DNA of 64,000 nt from assembly GCF_031624635.1 (NCBI RefSeq), contig NZ_JAMQOQ010000003.1, forward strand, positions 434,001 through 498,000, given 5' to 3'. This DNA comes from Halogeometricum sp. S3BR5-2. Its GTDB lineage: Archaea; Halobacteriota; Halobacteria; Halobacteriales; Haloferacaceae. Below are positions 25,086 through 33,281 of this stretch, piece after piece (positions within the stretch are counted from its first letter, which is position 1; each line of letters begins with the position of its first letter). The position numbers were made by a program, and so were the translations under genes. Below the pieces are notes generated by a model. That model saw only the letters and a list, made by a program, of their open reading frames with translations, searched no databases and had not been told where the DNA came from.

Positions 25086-25250
25086 GGCACCCACGAGGTG
25101 CTACTCGGGACCGACGGGCTGTTCGCGAACTTCTGGCGGGTGCAGACCGGAGATATCGCATCGCTGCCCCGGGAGTTCCTCGAACGCGCTCTCCGTCGGC
25201 AGGCGGTCGTCGACCTCGCGGACGGAGAACCCGAGGAACGGTCGGGCTAA
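25086..25250 (+). pseudogene. Orphan C-terminal fragment of an ABC exporter ATPase
   Basis: An open frame of 54 codons with no start, reading GTHEVLLGTDGLFANFWRVQ then TGDIASLPREFLERALRRQA and ending TAA at 25248-25250. The GTHEELL...LYANLWRVQ pattern is the C-terminus of haloarchaeal ABC multidrug exporters, directly after the H-loop. Nothing upstream encodes the rest of the ATPase, so this is a deletion remnant. Confidence 0.6.
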
Positions 25251-25414
25251 GCAGACACTCGAACGGGACCACGACGTGGCCGCTCGGACCAATCACCCGA
25301 GCGGGTCCCGTTCGACGGCGACTGGCTGACCGTCATTGGCGTCTCTACGCGGAGACGGTCCCAAAGGAACTATCTGCTCCGCCGGCGACTCGTGAACCGG
25401 TACCGGGAACACTC

Positions 25415-26671
25415 ATGTCGTCGGCCACCGCGCTCGGAACGACGCCGCAGTTTCTCGTCTTGGTAGCGCTGTTGCTGGTCGTCGCGCGGGCTCTCGGGAG
25501 CGTGACCGAGCGGCTCGGACTCACCCGCGTCGTCGGCGAACTCGGGACCGGATTCGTCCTCGGTCCCTCGGTGTTCGGTCGTCTTCTTCCTTCGATGTAC
25601 GACCCGCTGGCCCCGGCGGTCGCGTCCACGTTGTTGAGCGACCTCTCGCTGCTCGGGCTGGTGTTACTCTTGACACTGGCCGGCCTCGAGACCGACGTCG
25701 AACTCGTTCGGTCGTACGCCCGCGACGTCATCACCATCGGCTCCGTCGGCGTCGCCGTCCCGTTTGCGTTCGGTCTCGCGTTCGGGTTGGTTATTCCGGC
25801 GTTTCTCCTGACCGATACGACGCCTCGACTGGTATTCGCACTCTTTCTCGCGACGTCGCTGTGTATCTCCGCGATTCCTGTGATCGTCCGCATCCTCATC
25901 GACCTCGAGGCGTTCGACAGTACGTTCGGCCAGCGGACGGTGGCGACGGCGATGTACACCGACGTGGTCGGGTGGCTTCTGCTAAGCGTCGTGGTCGGGG
26001 TCGCCCGCGTCGGCCGGCTCGACCTCCGGGCGGTCGGTGTCGTAGTTCTCACGCTCTCGGGCTTCCTTCTCGGAGCGGTCTTTTTGGGTCAGCGCGTCGT
26101 CGACGCAATCCTCGCGCGTCTCGACGACGCCGACGGCCGGGGGCACCTCGTCATCCTGGTCGCCGCGGCGGTCGGGGGGAGCGCGCTCACGTACGCCGCC
26201 GGCATCGAACCGGCGCTGGGCGCGTTCGCGGTCGGACTGTTGTTTGCCCGGGCCGGCGGCATCCCCGACCGGGCGCGGGCAACGTTCGAACAGATGACGT
26301 TGGGCGTGTTCGCGCCCCTGTTCTTCGGCGTCGCCGGCCTGAACGCCGACTTGGGGCTGCTATTCGATCCGACGGTCGCCGTCGTCGGCACGGCGACGCT
26401 GGTCATCGCGACGGTCGGAAAGATCGGGGGCGTGTCCCTCGCGGCCTCGTGGCTCGGGTACGACGGACCGGAGGCGGTCGGGATGGGAATCGGACTGAAC
26501 GCCCGTGGGGCCATCGAAATCGTCGTCGCGACGGTCGGGTTGGAGTTGGGAATTCTGAGCACTCGGATGTACACGGTCGTCATCGCCGTGGCGGTCCTGA
26601 CGTCGGCGATGACGCCTCCATTGCTCCGGCGAGTGCTCCAGGGAATCTCGGGCGACTCGACTCCCCGGTAG
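25415..26671 (+). CDS. Cation:proton antiporter (CPA2/KefB-like)
   Basis: 418 residues and about 12 transmembrane helices. Signature regions are RVVGELGTGFVLGPSVFG near residue 42, LLTLAGLETDVELVRSYARD, LATSLCISAIPVIVRILIDL, GAFAVGLLFARAGGIPDRAR and GLNARGAIEIVVATVGLELG near the C-terminus, all standard in Na+(K+)/H+ antiporters. The Kef regulatory RCK domain is absent. It probably exports Na+ or moves K+ in pH and osmotic homeostasis. It is monocistronic, with the ABC fragment upstream and a convergent small gene downstream. Confidence 0.9.
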   Translation: MSSATALGTTPQFLVLVALLLVVARALGSVTERLGLTRVVGELGTGFVLGPSVFGRLLPSMYDPLAPAVASTLLSDLSLLGLVLLLTLAGLETDVELVRSYARDVITIGSVGVAVPFAFGLAFGLVIPAFLLTDTTPRLVFALFLATSLCISAIPVIVRILIDLEAFDSTFGQRTVATAMYTDVVGWLLLSVVVGVARVGRLDLRAVGVVVLTLSGFLLGAVFLGQRVVDAILARLDDADGRGHLVILVAAAVGGSALTYAAGIEPALGAFAVGLLFARAGGIPDRARATFEQMTLGVFAPLFFGVAGLNADLGLLFDPTVAVVGTATLVIATVGKIGGVSLAASWLGYDGPEAVGMGIGLNARGAIEIVVATVGLELGILSTRMYTVVIAVAVLTSAMTPPLLRRVLQGISGDSTPR

Positions 26672-26793
26672 GCGTCTGAATCGGTCGAATAGGTCCCGAG
26701 CCGGGTGATTCACGGGGATGCGACGCAGAGCGCTGGCTAGGTCGTCCGGTCGGCCGCCGTCGAACGAGCTATCCGGGATACAGAACTCGGAAC

Positions 26794-27084
26794 TCACGCC
26801 CCGAGCCAGTCGTTGTCGCTGACTTCGTAACCGCTCTTCTGACAGAACTTCCGGCCCCGTTGACGGACCGCTCGGGAGCTCGGTCGCTCACCCGTCGACC
26901 GCATCTGTTCGACGATCCAGCCGGTCACCACCGCCACCCCCTCGTCGTCGTCGTCCGGGGTGATGTCCTCGAGCGCCCGGAACGTCCGTTCGTAGGCCTC
27001 GTACTGGTCGCCTCGGTCGTCGTCGCGCAGGCCCTCTTTCGACTCGGCCTCGCTGATACGCTGCATCGCAGTGTCGATAGACAT
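26794..27084 (-). CDS. Small conserved haloarchaeal protein
   Basis: 96 residues from ATG 27084 (MSIDTAMQRISEAESKEGLR). It is acidic and helical, with a DDRGDQYEAYERTFRALEDI segment, then EGVAVVTGWIVEQMRSTG and a basic C-terminal half (RAVRQRGRKFCQKSGYEVSD). It resembles uncharacterised haloarchaeal proteins of this size; function unknown. ATG 27129 would add 15 residues without matching composition. It is convergent with the antiporter. Confidence 0.68.
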   Translation of the reverse strand: MSIDTAMQRISEAESKEGLRDDDRGDQYEAYERTFRALEDITPDDDDEGVAVVTGWIVEQMRSTGERPSSRAVRQRGRKFCQKSGYEVSDNDWLGA

Positions 27085-27535
27085 AACCCACGATAGGACG
27101 CGAAGCGATGTAAAGCAGAGTATCCCCAATCAGGATGCGAGAGTGCGACCACGGCTCGGGGCAGACGGTTCCGTGAGGCGTCATCGGAGCGTTACGAGCC
27201 GTGGTCGCTGCGTTGGAACAGGAACGGACACCGGAGCTCCGACCCACGATGAACAGAATTCATTACAGGAATATACTTGTAACGTGATACTCGTTTCTAA
27301 GGCGGTGTGTTTAACAGGGTGACAACAACAGCGAGTCGGTCGGGGTTTCCAGCCGACGCGAGCCGTAGTACCGCGGTCGGGCGACGGTCAATCGCTGTCC
27401 CGCGTGCGGGTCAGAGCCCAAGCCAACCGGGAATCTATACTACGCGCGTCAAGTTCCCACCGATCCCGGACACTTGTTGTGATAAAACGGGTGAGAAACT
27501 CCACGGGTTTTCACTGCCCAGCACCACGTAGCACT
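27085..27535. other. Intergenic region containing inverted-repeat copy 3
   Basis: 451 bp between divergently oriented small genes. Apart from the 22-bp inverted repeat, it holds only short non-conserved frames. Confidence 0.4.
27262..27283. promoter_or_regulatory. 22-bp inverted repeat ATTACA-N10-TGTAAC (copy 3)
   Basis: Arms match at five of six positions (ATTACA versus TGTAAC). The spacer GGAATATACT contains TATA-like sequence. It lies 178 bp upstream of the minus-strand gene ending at 26794 and 250 bp upstream of the HalOD1 gene. Confidence 0.45.
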
Positions 27536-27841
27536 GTGGAGTACGAGATCGAGGGCGGTGAATCCATCAGTATGGCCGTTGTACGCACGGTGAGCGCAGT
27601 CGAAGGTCGCAAACCGTGCTCCCTCCGAACGCTGACGGACGTTCTCGACCCGGATGCGTTAGATGTGTTGTGTGCCCCGCAGTACGGCGGAGCAGCTCGA
27701 ACGGGTGGACGCGTTTCGTTCGTCTACAGCGGTTGCCGCGTCACGGTCGACAACGGTGAGTATCTCACTGTTCAACCGCTCGAAGACCGTCTCTACGACG
27801 AATCTGATCCAGAACCTACCGACAGACAGGTGAGCCGATGA
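27536..27841 (+). CDS. HalOD1 output-domain protein
   Basis: 101 residues with a GTG start (VEYEIEGGESISMAVVRTVS). It matches the stand-alone HalOD1 domain: a helix SMAVVRTVSAVEGRKP, then LRTLTDVLDPDALDVLCAP, a RVSFVYSGCRVTVDNGEYLT beta hairpin and a short acidic tail. HalOD1 is a halobacterial signalling output domain of unknown mechanism, often fused to response regulators; here it is alone. Upstream sequence in the same frame is basic and not conserved, supporting the GTG start. It is convergent with the TrmB-family gene. Confidence 0.75.
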   Translation: MEYEIEGGESISMAVVRTVSAVEGRKPCSLRTLTDVLDPDALDVLCAPQYGGAARTGGRVSFVYSGCRVTVDNGEYLTVQPLEDRLYDESDPEPTDRQVSR

Positions 27842-27856
27842 CTGCGTCTCTGCGGC

Positions 27857-28660
27857 TTACTGCTTGGGATCATGAACGGTCAACAACCCTTGAGCCATGA
27901 GTCGCCGGGCGATTACGACGAGGCCGTTCCCGAACCCTTCGCCGAAAATCGCTTGTTCCTCTTTGCTGCCGGGCATGATCGAACTCACGAGGATCGTCGA
28001 CCGGTCCGTCAGAAGAAGTCGGCCGATAGCCGTCTCGCTTTCAGTAGCGTGTTCGCCGTGTAACCACTCTAAGCCAGAGATGAACGTCGTGGCGTCCGGT
28101 ACTGCCGTTTGAATTTGGTCTTGTAGCGACTCCGTCAGCGCCCCGATGAGAAGGTCGACTCCGTTGCCAACGTCGTTGAGGCTGGCAACGAGATCCTTCG
28201 TCAAGAGTGACTCGTCGCCGACGACCAGAACGATCTCCTCGGACGCCTCCTTGATGAGCTGATTCGTCCGATTTTCTATCCCGTCTCGCCCGGACATCGC
28301 CCAGACCTGCTGGACGGGCGTCTCGTCGTCTTCGTCGACGATTCCGATCGTATCCAGCGCATCGTGGAGTCGCTCGACGCGGGTCTCGTACTGGTCGCGC
28401 AGGGTTTCCGTCGCCTCGTCGAGCGGAACAGCCCGGAACTGCTGCGGGCTCGAATGTTGGATCTCGACTAAGCCTTGCGCCTCCAGCACCCGAATCGCAT
28501 CGTACACCCGCGTTCGGGGAACCTCTGTCGTCTCGCTCAACTGCTTTGCCGTTCCCGCGTGGAGGCGAGACAAGCCGACGAAGCAGCGCGCCTCGTATTC
28601 TTTCAAGCCGAGTTGTTGGAGGACTTCGATCGCTTCGTCCAAACTGTCAGTAGTATTCAT
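27857..28660 (-). CDS. TrmB-family transcriptional regulator
   Basis: 267 residues from ATG 28660 (MNTTDSLDEAIEVLQQLGLK). The N-terminal winged helix (EYEARCFVGLSRLHAGTAKQ, LSETTEVPRTRVYDAIRVLE, AQGLVEIQ) is typical TrmB. It is followed by a coiled-coil linker (ATETLRDQYETRVERLHDAL) and a C-terminal PLD-like effector domain (GIENRTNQLIKEASEEIVLV and VDLLIGALTE). Such regulators in haloarchaea sense sugars or other small molecules. Which promoter it controls is unknown; the DUF7344-like HTH gene lies upstream on the same strand. Confidence 0.87.
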   Translation of the reverse strand: MNTTDSLDEAIEVLQQLGLKEYEARCFVGLSRLHAGTAKQLSETTEVPRTRVYDAIRVLEAQGLVEIQHSSPQQFRAVPLDEATETLRDQYETRVERLHDALDTIGIVDEDDETPVQQVWAMSGRDGIENRTNQLIKEASEEIVLVVGDESLLTKDLVASLNDVGNGVDLLIGALTESLQDQIQTAVPDATTFISGLEWLHGEHATESETAIGRLLLTDRSTILVSSIMPGSKEEQAIFGEGFGNGLVVIARRLMAQGLLTVHDPKQ

Positions 28661-28934
28661 GTGTCCCAACCTCACGGGGTATCCCCAGTGATTGTCTGGT
28701 AATTCACCCCCGGTACGGATAGGTATTGTCACTCAAGTCATGACGGGAATCGCCGGGAGGACGTGATACGACCCTCTGATGGTCCGACGTCGGTGTCCAA
28801 CCGACGCCTCTGCTCCGCTCAGATGATCATCGTGATATCTAGTGCCGCTTCGACTACTATCGAACGGGTCGTAGTAGTTCTCCGCGCGTGCAGACGACGA
28901 ACTCTCGCGCTACGAGACGTTCGATGTAGTCGCC

Positions 28935-29273
28935 TCAGACGTGCTTCCCGGTTACCGGTCTGTCGGCGGGTAGTGAGTCCAGTATCGACTCAACCCGATT
29001 GTCGGGCTGATACCGGACGATTCCGCGTTCGCGATCGTATTCGACGACACCCTGCTCCGCTAACTTCGGCAGTGAGATGTGGGAGAGATGGATTGTGAGT
29101 TGTTCTCGGTCCATACTTCGGTCGTCGGACTGCAGTTCGTCACCGTGTATTCGATCTACGAGGTCGTCGGTTACCGTTTTACCAGCGGTTTCGTGCCGTA
29201 ACTGCTGAATGAGCCGTCGCCGGTGACGATCAGCGACGAGTTGCAGACAATCGTCGAGGTCTTGTCCCTTCAT
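28935..29273 (-). CDS. DUF7344-like winged-helix protein
   Basis: 112 residues (MKGQDLDDCLQLVADRHRRR). It opens with the haloarchaeal DUF7344-type pattern, a short helix with LVADRHRRRLIQQLRHE, then a winged helix (REQLTIHLSHISLPKLAEQG, VVEYDRERGIVRYQPD). It is probably a DNA-binding regulator. The gene carries upstream (29313-29346) the same promoter element as the SPFH and MscS-like genes, with the element 40 bp from the start codon, so these three genes are likely co-regulated. Confidence 0.8.
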   Translation of the reverse strand: MKGQDLDDCLQLVADRHRRRLIQQLRHETAGKTVTDDLVDRIHGDELQSDDRSMDREQLTIHLSHISLPKLAEQGVVEYDRERGIVRYQPDNRVESILDSLPADRPVTGKHV

Positions 29274-29312
29274 AGTTGACGTATCGACTACTCATCTCAT
29301 AAACGGATAACT

Positions 29313-29346
29313 TCTTCACACCAAGCCGCTTTTTTTATTATGTGAG
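29313..29346 (-). promoter_or_regulatory. Shared promoter element, copy A
   Basis: On the minus strand it reads CACATAATAAAAAAAGC followed by GTGAAGA, ending 40 bp before ATG 29273. It matches the elements at 32557-32589 and 34107-34139, with one extra base between the two blocks. Confidence 0.65.
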
Positions 29347-29566
29347 TCACTGGTCGGTCCGGATATGGCCGAGGGAAGTGTCGCTCGACCCGGTTCCACA
29401 CTCGGAGAGCGGTCGATTTCTTACGCCAGCGGTGAACTACGAAGGCTGACGGCGTTCGGTTCCTCACCGAACGGAGTCGGGTGGATAGATATCTGTCGAG
29501 GAGTGCGCCCTCTTCGCGCGGTCCCTAATGGTCCTTCGAAGACTCCGACCACCTTCTTCGGAATCG

Positions 29567-29746
29567 TCAAGCGATGCTCCCGAGGTCCCGTACGTACTCT
29601 TTTTCGATGGTAATCCAGTGTGTCGTGGGTTCGCGTTCCGGATCGAAGACCGTCACTTCGGTTGGAGAGTCCTCGTCGTCGAACGCCCAACAAAGCGTGA
29701 AATCGGGAAGCTCTGCGGAGCGGGGTTCGCGGTCGTTCATAGACAT
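29567..29746 (-). CDS. DUF7511-like small haloarchaeal protein
   Basis: 59 residues from ATG 29746: MSMNDREPRSAELPDFTLCW, then AFDDEDSPTEVTVFDPERE and TTHWITIEKEYVRDLGSIA. The conserved end of this family, TTxWIxV/I followed by an acidic or polar helix, is clearly recognisable. Proteins of this type are about 55-70 residues and widespread in haloarchaea; function unknown. It is transcribed leftward. A longer frame covering the same bases in another register is Arg-rich and a shadow. Confidence 0.65.
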   Translation of the reverse strand: MSMNDREPRSAELPDFTLCWAFDDEDSPTEVTVFDPEREPTTHWITIEKEYVRDLGSIA

Positions 29747-30069
29747 GTATTTGGTAGACGCAGATGGTCGATTCGGGCCCGCGCTGGACGTCGACCGCAG
29801 CAGATTTCGTCCTCTGAGTCGCTCGTTCCTCGAATCGAGTACGAAGGTACTCGAACTCGACCCTCTTCAAGGAGCAACGTTTTCATCACACGCGTTGTAC
29901 TGATTACCCGAGTGAATCTCTCCGCAACTGCGCGGCGTGCGCGTCCGCCGACGACGGGGTTCGGGTAAGGGAGACCCGGAGGGTGCGTTCACCCGGTTAC
30001 TCAAAACAGAATCTCATTTGGAAATCCAGCGCTACTATCACCGTGTCAGTCCTACACGGCACTACTGAG
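29747..30069. other. Intergenic gap upstream of the diadenylate-cyclase gene
   Basis: 323 bp between divergent genes. It is moderately AT-rich after 29990, where a promoter for the gene at 30070 is expected. No additional gene was seen. Confidence 0.4.
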
Positions 30070-30627
30070 ATGAGTGAGCTATCCCCTAGCTCTGTCGCAT
30101 CAGAGCTGAAATCTACTAGTACAGATATCGACGCAGTGCTCGAACGGATCGAGAAATGCGTTGGAGAGATCAGTCACGGGTTCGAACGGTGGGACGACCC
30201 CTACGCTCGTGGACCCGGCCTCTACTTCGTCGTCGAACGTGATTCCATGGCCGAGTTCGCGGCTCCGATGGGGACGAACCGCTGGCCGGTTGAGGACTGC
30301 GGAAGCGTCTTCGCCGAGACCGACGTGTTTCTCGAAACCGCACAGAAGGTCGCGTTGTCCTGCGACGGTGCAGTCGTCGTTCGCAACGACGGTACGATCA
30401 GAGAGGAGATGGTCCGAGTAAAGCAACTCTCTGCGGACGAATATCGGCGGATTAACGACCTTCCCTATGCAGAGTGGATGGGTACCCGTCACATGAGTGC
30501 GCTGGAGACCTCGGTCCGCGAAGAGGTGATCGCTGCGGTCACACTCAGCGAGGAGAACGGACGGGTAACGGTCTTCATCGACGGCGCGTTCGAGGATTCC
30601 CCGGCGGCATTCCGGGTGACGGACTGA
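30070..30627 (+). CDS. Diadenylate cyclase (DisA_N/DacZ-like domain) protein
   Basis: 185 residues from ATG 30070 (MSELSPSSVASELKSTSTDI). The DAC domain shows the catalytic D99-G-A101 (SCDGAVVVRNDGTI) and the RHR-like site as R140-H-M142 (YAEWMGTRHMSALETSVREE), followed by VTLSEENGRVTVFIDGAF. DAC enzymes make c-di-AMP from two ATP; haloarchaeal versions control osmotic balance. The third residue of the RHR motif is Met here, which may be normal in this archaeal branch or may lower activity. Neighbours include an antiporter and an MscS-related protein, in keeping with an osmotic role. Confidence 0.75.
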   Translation: MSELSPSSVASELKSTSTDIDAVLERIEKCVGEISHGFERWDDPYARGPGLYFVVERDSMAEFAAPMGTNRWPVEDCGSVFAETDVFLETAQKVALSCDGAVVVRNDGTIREEMVRVKQLSADEYRRINDLPYAEWMGTRHMSALETSVREEVIAAVTLSEENGRVTVFIDGAFEDSPAAFRVTD

Positions 30628-31061
30628 CCAACCGGCGTGAGAACACTCGCGGCCGTTACCGCGTTCCTCGTACTTGCGCCCTTCATCGTTTTCCGTGACC
30701 TCCCTTCGAACCTCTCCGGCGTGCTCTGTTTCCGCTTCTGCGAATTCCGCTTCGTTTTCGGTCGCACTGACGGGGCTTACGTCACCGTCGAGAGTCTCAC
30801 TATCGACGAGTGCGGTCTCGACAGGCGTACCACCCGATCTGGGTCTGTCGAACTTCACTCTTGAGCACCCGCCGTCGATTGATACACGTTCGAAGGATGT
30901 CGTTCTCGTGGAACTCGCTCTCAATAGTGTCGCTCTGGATGGCCTCCTCGGCGTTCGTCTCGGTTTCGACGAATCGACCGCGTCGTTTGTCCGTACCCGA
31001 GATTTTCGCGCCGACGAACGTCCGCACAGTTATCCGAATCGAACGCCTATCTTGACGAAGG
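30628..31061. other. Intergenic region with a possible broken minus-strand gene
   Basis: 434 bp between two plus-strand genes. The only gene-like content is on the minus strand and is described in the entry for 30640-31036. Confidence 0.4.
30640..31036 (-). pseudogene. Possible frameshifted acidic haloarchaeal gene
   Basis: One minus-strand frame reads from about 31036 as VRTFVGAKISGTDKRRGRFV, ETETNAEEAIQSDTIESEFH, then ENDILRTCINRRRVLKSE. At that point a second frame takes over with VKFDRPRSGGTPVETALVDS, ETLDGDVSPVSATENEAEFA and EAETEHAGEVRREVTENDEG. Both stretches have the acidic composition of real haloarchaeal proteins, unlike the Ser-rich complement. The second frame has no stop before it enters the antisense of the cyclase gene, so the 3' boundary is undefined. 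Either one decayed gene or two short overlapping ones; not recognised. Confidence 0.3.
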
Positions 31062-31376
31062 ATGCCAGACGAGAACGTAAACGACGACCAGCAAGAGCAG
31101 TCGGAGCGGAAACGAGAAGACGTACGCGACCGCACCCGCGAAGATCGCGCGATGAGCGGTGACCCCAAGGGGCGGCTCGGGGGCCTCGACGAAGCACTCG
31201 AATCCCAGACCTATCCGATCACGACGGACGAGTTGGTCGAGGCGTACGGCGACTACGAGGTCGAAGCCCAAAGCGGGACGAAGTCACTCGAAGAAGTGCT
31301 CGCTCCGACCGATAACCAAACGTACGACTCCGCCGACGACGTCCGAAGCCGGGTGCTGGGACTGATACATCGGTAA
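31062..31376 (+). CDS. DUF5789-like protein (copy 1)
   Basis: 104 residues. An acidic, Gln/Glu/Arg-rich disordered N-terminus (MPDENVNDDQQEQSERKRED) precedes a conserved module: LGGLDEALESQTYPITTDEL, VEAYGDYEVEAQSGTKSLEE and VLAPTDNQTYDSADDVRSRV. That is the pattern of the haloarchaeal DUF5789 family, of unknown function. A second member with the same QxTYxSADxx signature lies at 32704-33009. The two flank the SPFH gene, suggesting a functional link. Confidence 0.75.
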   Translation: MPDENVNDDQQEQSERKREDVRDRTREDRAMSGDPKGRLGGLDEALESQTYPITTDELVEAYGDYEVEAQSGTKSLEEVLAPTDNQTYDSADDVRSRVLGLIHR

Positions 31377-31421
31377 CCGTCGTCGTCTCGGTCCTTTCTC
31401 GACACCCACTGAGTGTCGCGT

Positions 31422-32516
31422 TTAGGAGTTCTTCTCCCGAACGGGGGCGTTCTTCGCATTCGATTCACCGTCCTTGACCGCCTTGGCCTGTTGTTCCAAC
31501 TCTTCGACGTTCATCTCGGCTGCTTCCTCTATTTCGCCGAGAATCTCCTTGATGTTGTCGAGTCCGATCAGTTCGCGCGTCTCCTCGTCGAACTGCAGAC
31601 TGTCCAACCGCCGCCCGTCGGTCGCGACGTCGCTCCCCGTGAGGTGTTTGCCGTAGCGTCCGACCAGCGAAGTGAGTTCCTGCGGGAGGACGAACGTCGT
31701 CGATTCCCCTCGACCGATGGCTTCGAGCGTGTCCATCCCTTTGTCGATAATCGCGCGTTCGCCCATCGACTCCGCGGACTTGGCTCTCAGAACGGTCGAA
31801 ATCGCGTCACCCTGTGCCTCGAGGATCTGGCTCTGTTTTTCGCCCTGCGCGCGGATGATGTTCGACTGCTTGTCCCCTTCGGCCTGTTCGACTGCGCTCC
31901 GGCGCTCCCCCTGCGCTTCGAGGATCGTGGCCCGTCGTCTCCGCTCCGCGCCGGTCTGCTGTTCCATCGCGTGTTGGACCTCTTGGCTGGGATTGACCTC
32001 TCGGACTTCGACGGACTCGACGCGGATTCCCCATTCGTCGGTCGGTTCGTCGAGTTCCCTCCGGATACGGGCGTTTATTTCTTGGCGTTTGTTCAGCGTG
32101 TCGTCGAGTTCCATATCGCCGAGGACCGCTCGGAGCGTGGTTTGGGCGAGGTTCGAGACGGCCGTTTTGTAGTCCTCGACCTCCAGGAACGCCTTCTTCG
32201 CATCCATCACGCGGAGATAGACGACGGCGTCCGCCGTCACGGGCGAGTTGTCCCGCGTGATCGCTTCTTGTCGGGGGACGTCCATCGTCTGCGTCCGCAT
32301 GTCGAACGTGTACGTGCGCGACACGAACGGGGGGATGAAGTTGATGCCTGGTTCGAGCAGGCCGCGGTACTCGCCGAACACTGTGAGCGCCTGCTTGTCG
32401 TAGGCGTCGACGAACCGCACCATCTGCCAGACCGTTACCACTGCCAGCACCAGTACGAGCAGGCCACCTATCGCGAATCCGAGAGTCGAAGCCTGCAGCG
32501 AAACTAAATCGTACAT
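31422..32516 (-). CDS. Band-7/SPFH (stomatin/prohibitin) membrane protein
   Basis: 364 residues from ATG 32516 (MYDLVSLQASTLGFAIGGLL). One N-terminal transmembrane helix (LGFAIGGLLVLVLAVVTVWQ) is followed by the SPFH domain (residues about 30-210: YRGLLEPGINFIPPFV, QEAITRDNSPVTADAVVYLR, WGIRVESVEVREVNPSQEV). A long Ala/Glu/Gln-rich coiled coil (RRRATILEAQGERRSAVEQA) comes next. It is a membrane-microdomain scaffold protein that oligomerises on the inner face. Start 32516 is preferred over 32525 because the shared promoter element then lies 41 bp upstream, as in the sister genes. No NfeD-type partner is adjacent. Confidence 0.9.
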   Translation of the reverse strand: MYDLVSLQASTLGFAIGGLLVLVLAVVTVWQMVRFVDAYDKQALTVFGEYRGLLEPGINFIPPFVSRTYTFDMRTQTMDVPRQEAITRDNSPVTADAVVYLRVMDAKKAFLEVEDYKTAVSNLAQTTLRAVLGDMELDDTLNKRQEINARIRRELDEPTDEWGIRVESVEVREVNPSQEVQHAMEQQTGAERRRRATILEAQGERRSAVEQAEGDKQSNIIRAQGEKQSQILEAQGDAISTVLRAKSAESMGERAIIDKGMDTLEAIGRGESTTFVLPQELTSLVGRYGKHLTGSDVATDGRRLDSLQFDEETRELIGLDNIKEILGEIEEAAEMNVEELEQQAKAVKDGESNAKNAPVREKNS

Positions 32517-32556
32517 CTGTTTCACATTCGCTTTGTGACTGTATGAAGAGCCGATG

Positions 32557-32589
32557 TTTTCACGCGGGTCGGGTTTTTGATTATGTGAG
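32557..32589 (-). promoter_or_regulatory. Shared promoter element, copy B
   Basis: On the minus strand it reads CACATAATCAAAAACCC, seven variable bases, then GTGAAAA, 41 bp before ATG 32516. It has the same spacing as copy C. Confidence 0.7.
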
Positions 32590-32703
32590 AGACACGGCTG
32601 GCGGCACCCGACCGGTTCGACCGGCGCGCGAGTTCCGTCGGCGCTCCGAGCGCCTCCGACCTGCGGCTTTTCAGCCGTCCCGCATGCGCATCCTCCGACC
32701 TCT

Positions 32704-33009
32704 TCAGAACGAGACGTCGACTTCGTCCGTGGGTTCTAACGCCGCTTCGGAGGAGTTCCCGCCGCGGTCGTCGTAGAACTTGCGTCCGATGTACTCGTCG
32801 TTCACGTTCCCGATGATGGTCGTGAACAACTCGTCGGCCGACGCGTACGTCTCCTGTCCGACGGAACCGATGATCGTGGAGATAGTCTCGGTTTCCTGTG
32901 CGTCGGGGGCGTCGATTTCGACCGCTCCGACCTGTCTGATGACCGACTCGTGGTCAATCGGAAACGTGAGTTCGTCTTCGAGAGAGGCGAGTACGTCGCT
33001 TATCTTCAT
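32704..33009 (-). CDS. DUF5789-like protein (copy 2)
   Basis: 101 residues (MKISDVLASLEDELTFPIDH). The first half is a small domain with FPIDHESVIRQVGAVEIDAP, and the second half carries the DUF5789-type signature ISTIIGSVGQETYASADELF followed by VNDEYIGRKFYDDRGG. The GRKxYDDRGG tail is common in the longer members and is missing from copy 1. Function unknown; small, cytoplasmic and acidic. It is located between the SPFH and MscS-like genes on the same strand but lacks the shared promoter element. Confidence 0.73.
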   Translation of the reverse strand: MKISDVLASLEDELTFPIDHESVIRQVGAVEIDAPDAQETETISTIIGSVGQETYASADELFTTIIGNVNDEYIGRKFYDDRGGNSSEAALEPTDEVDVSF

Positions 33010-33281
33010 AGGATAGCTAAACTACCGTTCCCCTGTCACCTCAATTGGCATCATTTTGATTGCCGCCGCCTGTTTTGATTAACCGAGTTACCCGGGCCTC
33101 CACGTCGCTGGCGGTGATGTTACTCACCGAACGTCGCATGTGGCCGTTGCCGGCCGATCAGCCAAAGCGCCGTGGCCCAGCGTAGTACGGTAACATCGAA
33201 TGAGAGTCGGGAGGAAGAGGCCAATCAAATAGTGATCCGAACGGAGACGCCCCAGATGCCGGTGGGGCGGATAGCTACGTA

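Noticed and set aside
29365-29613. Plus-strand frame of 82 codons starting after promoter element copy A
   Set aside because: The element reads on the minus strand toward the DUF7344-like gene. The frame is Arg/Ser/Pro-rich and its end overlaps the DUF7511-like gene antisense.
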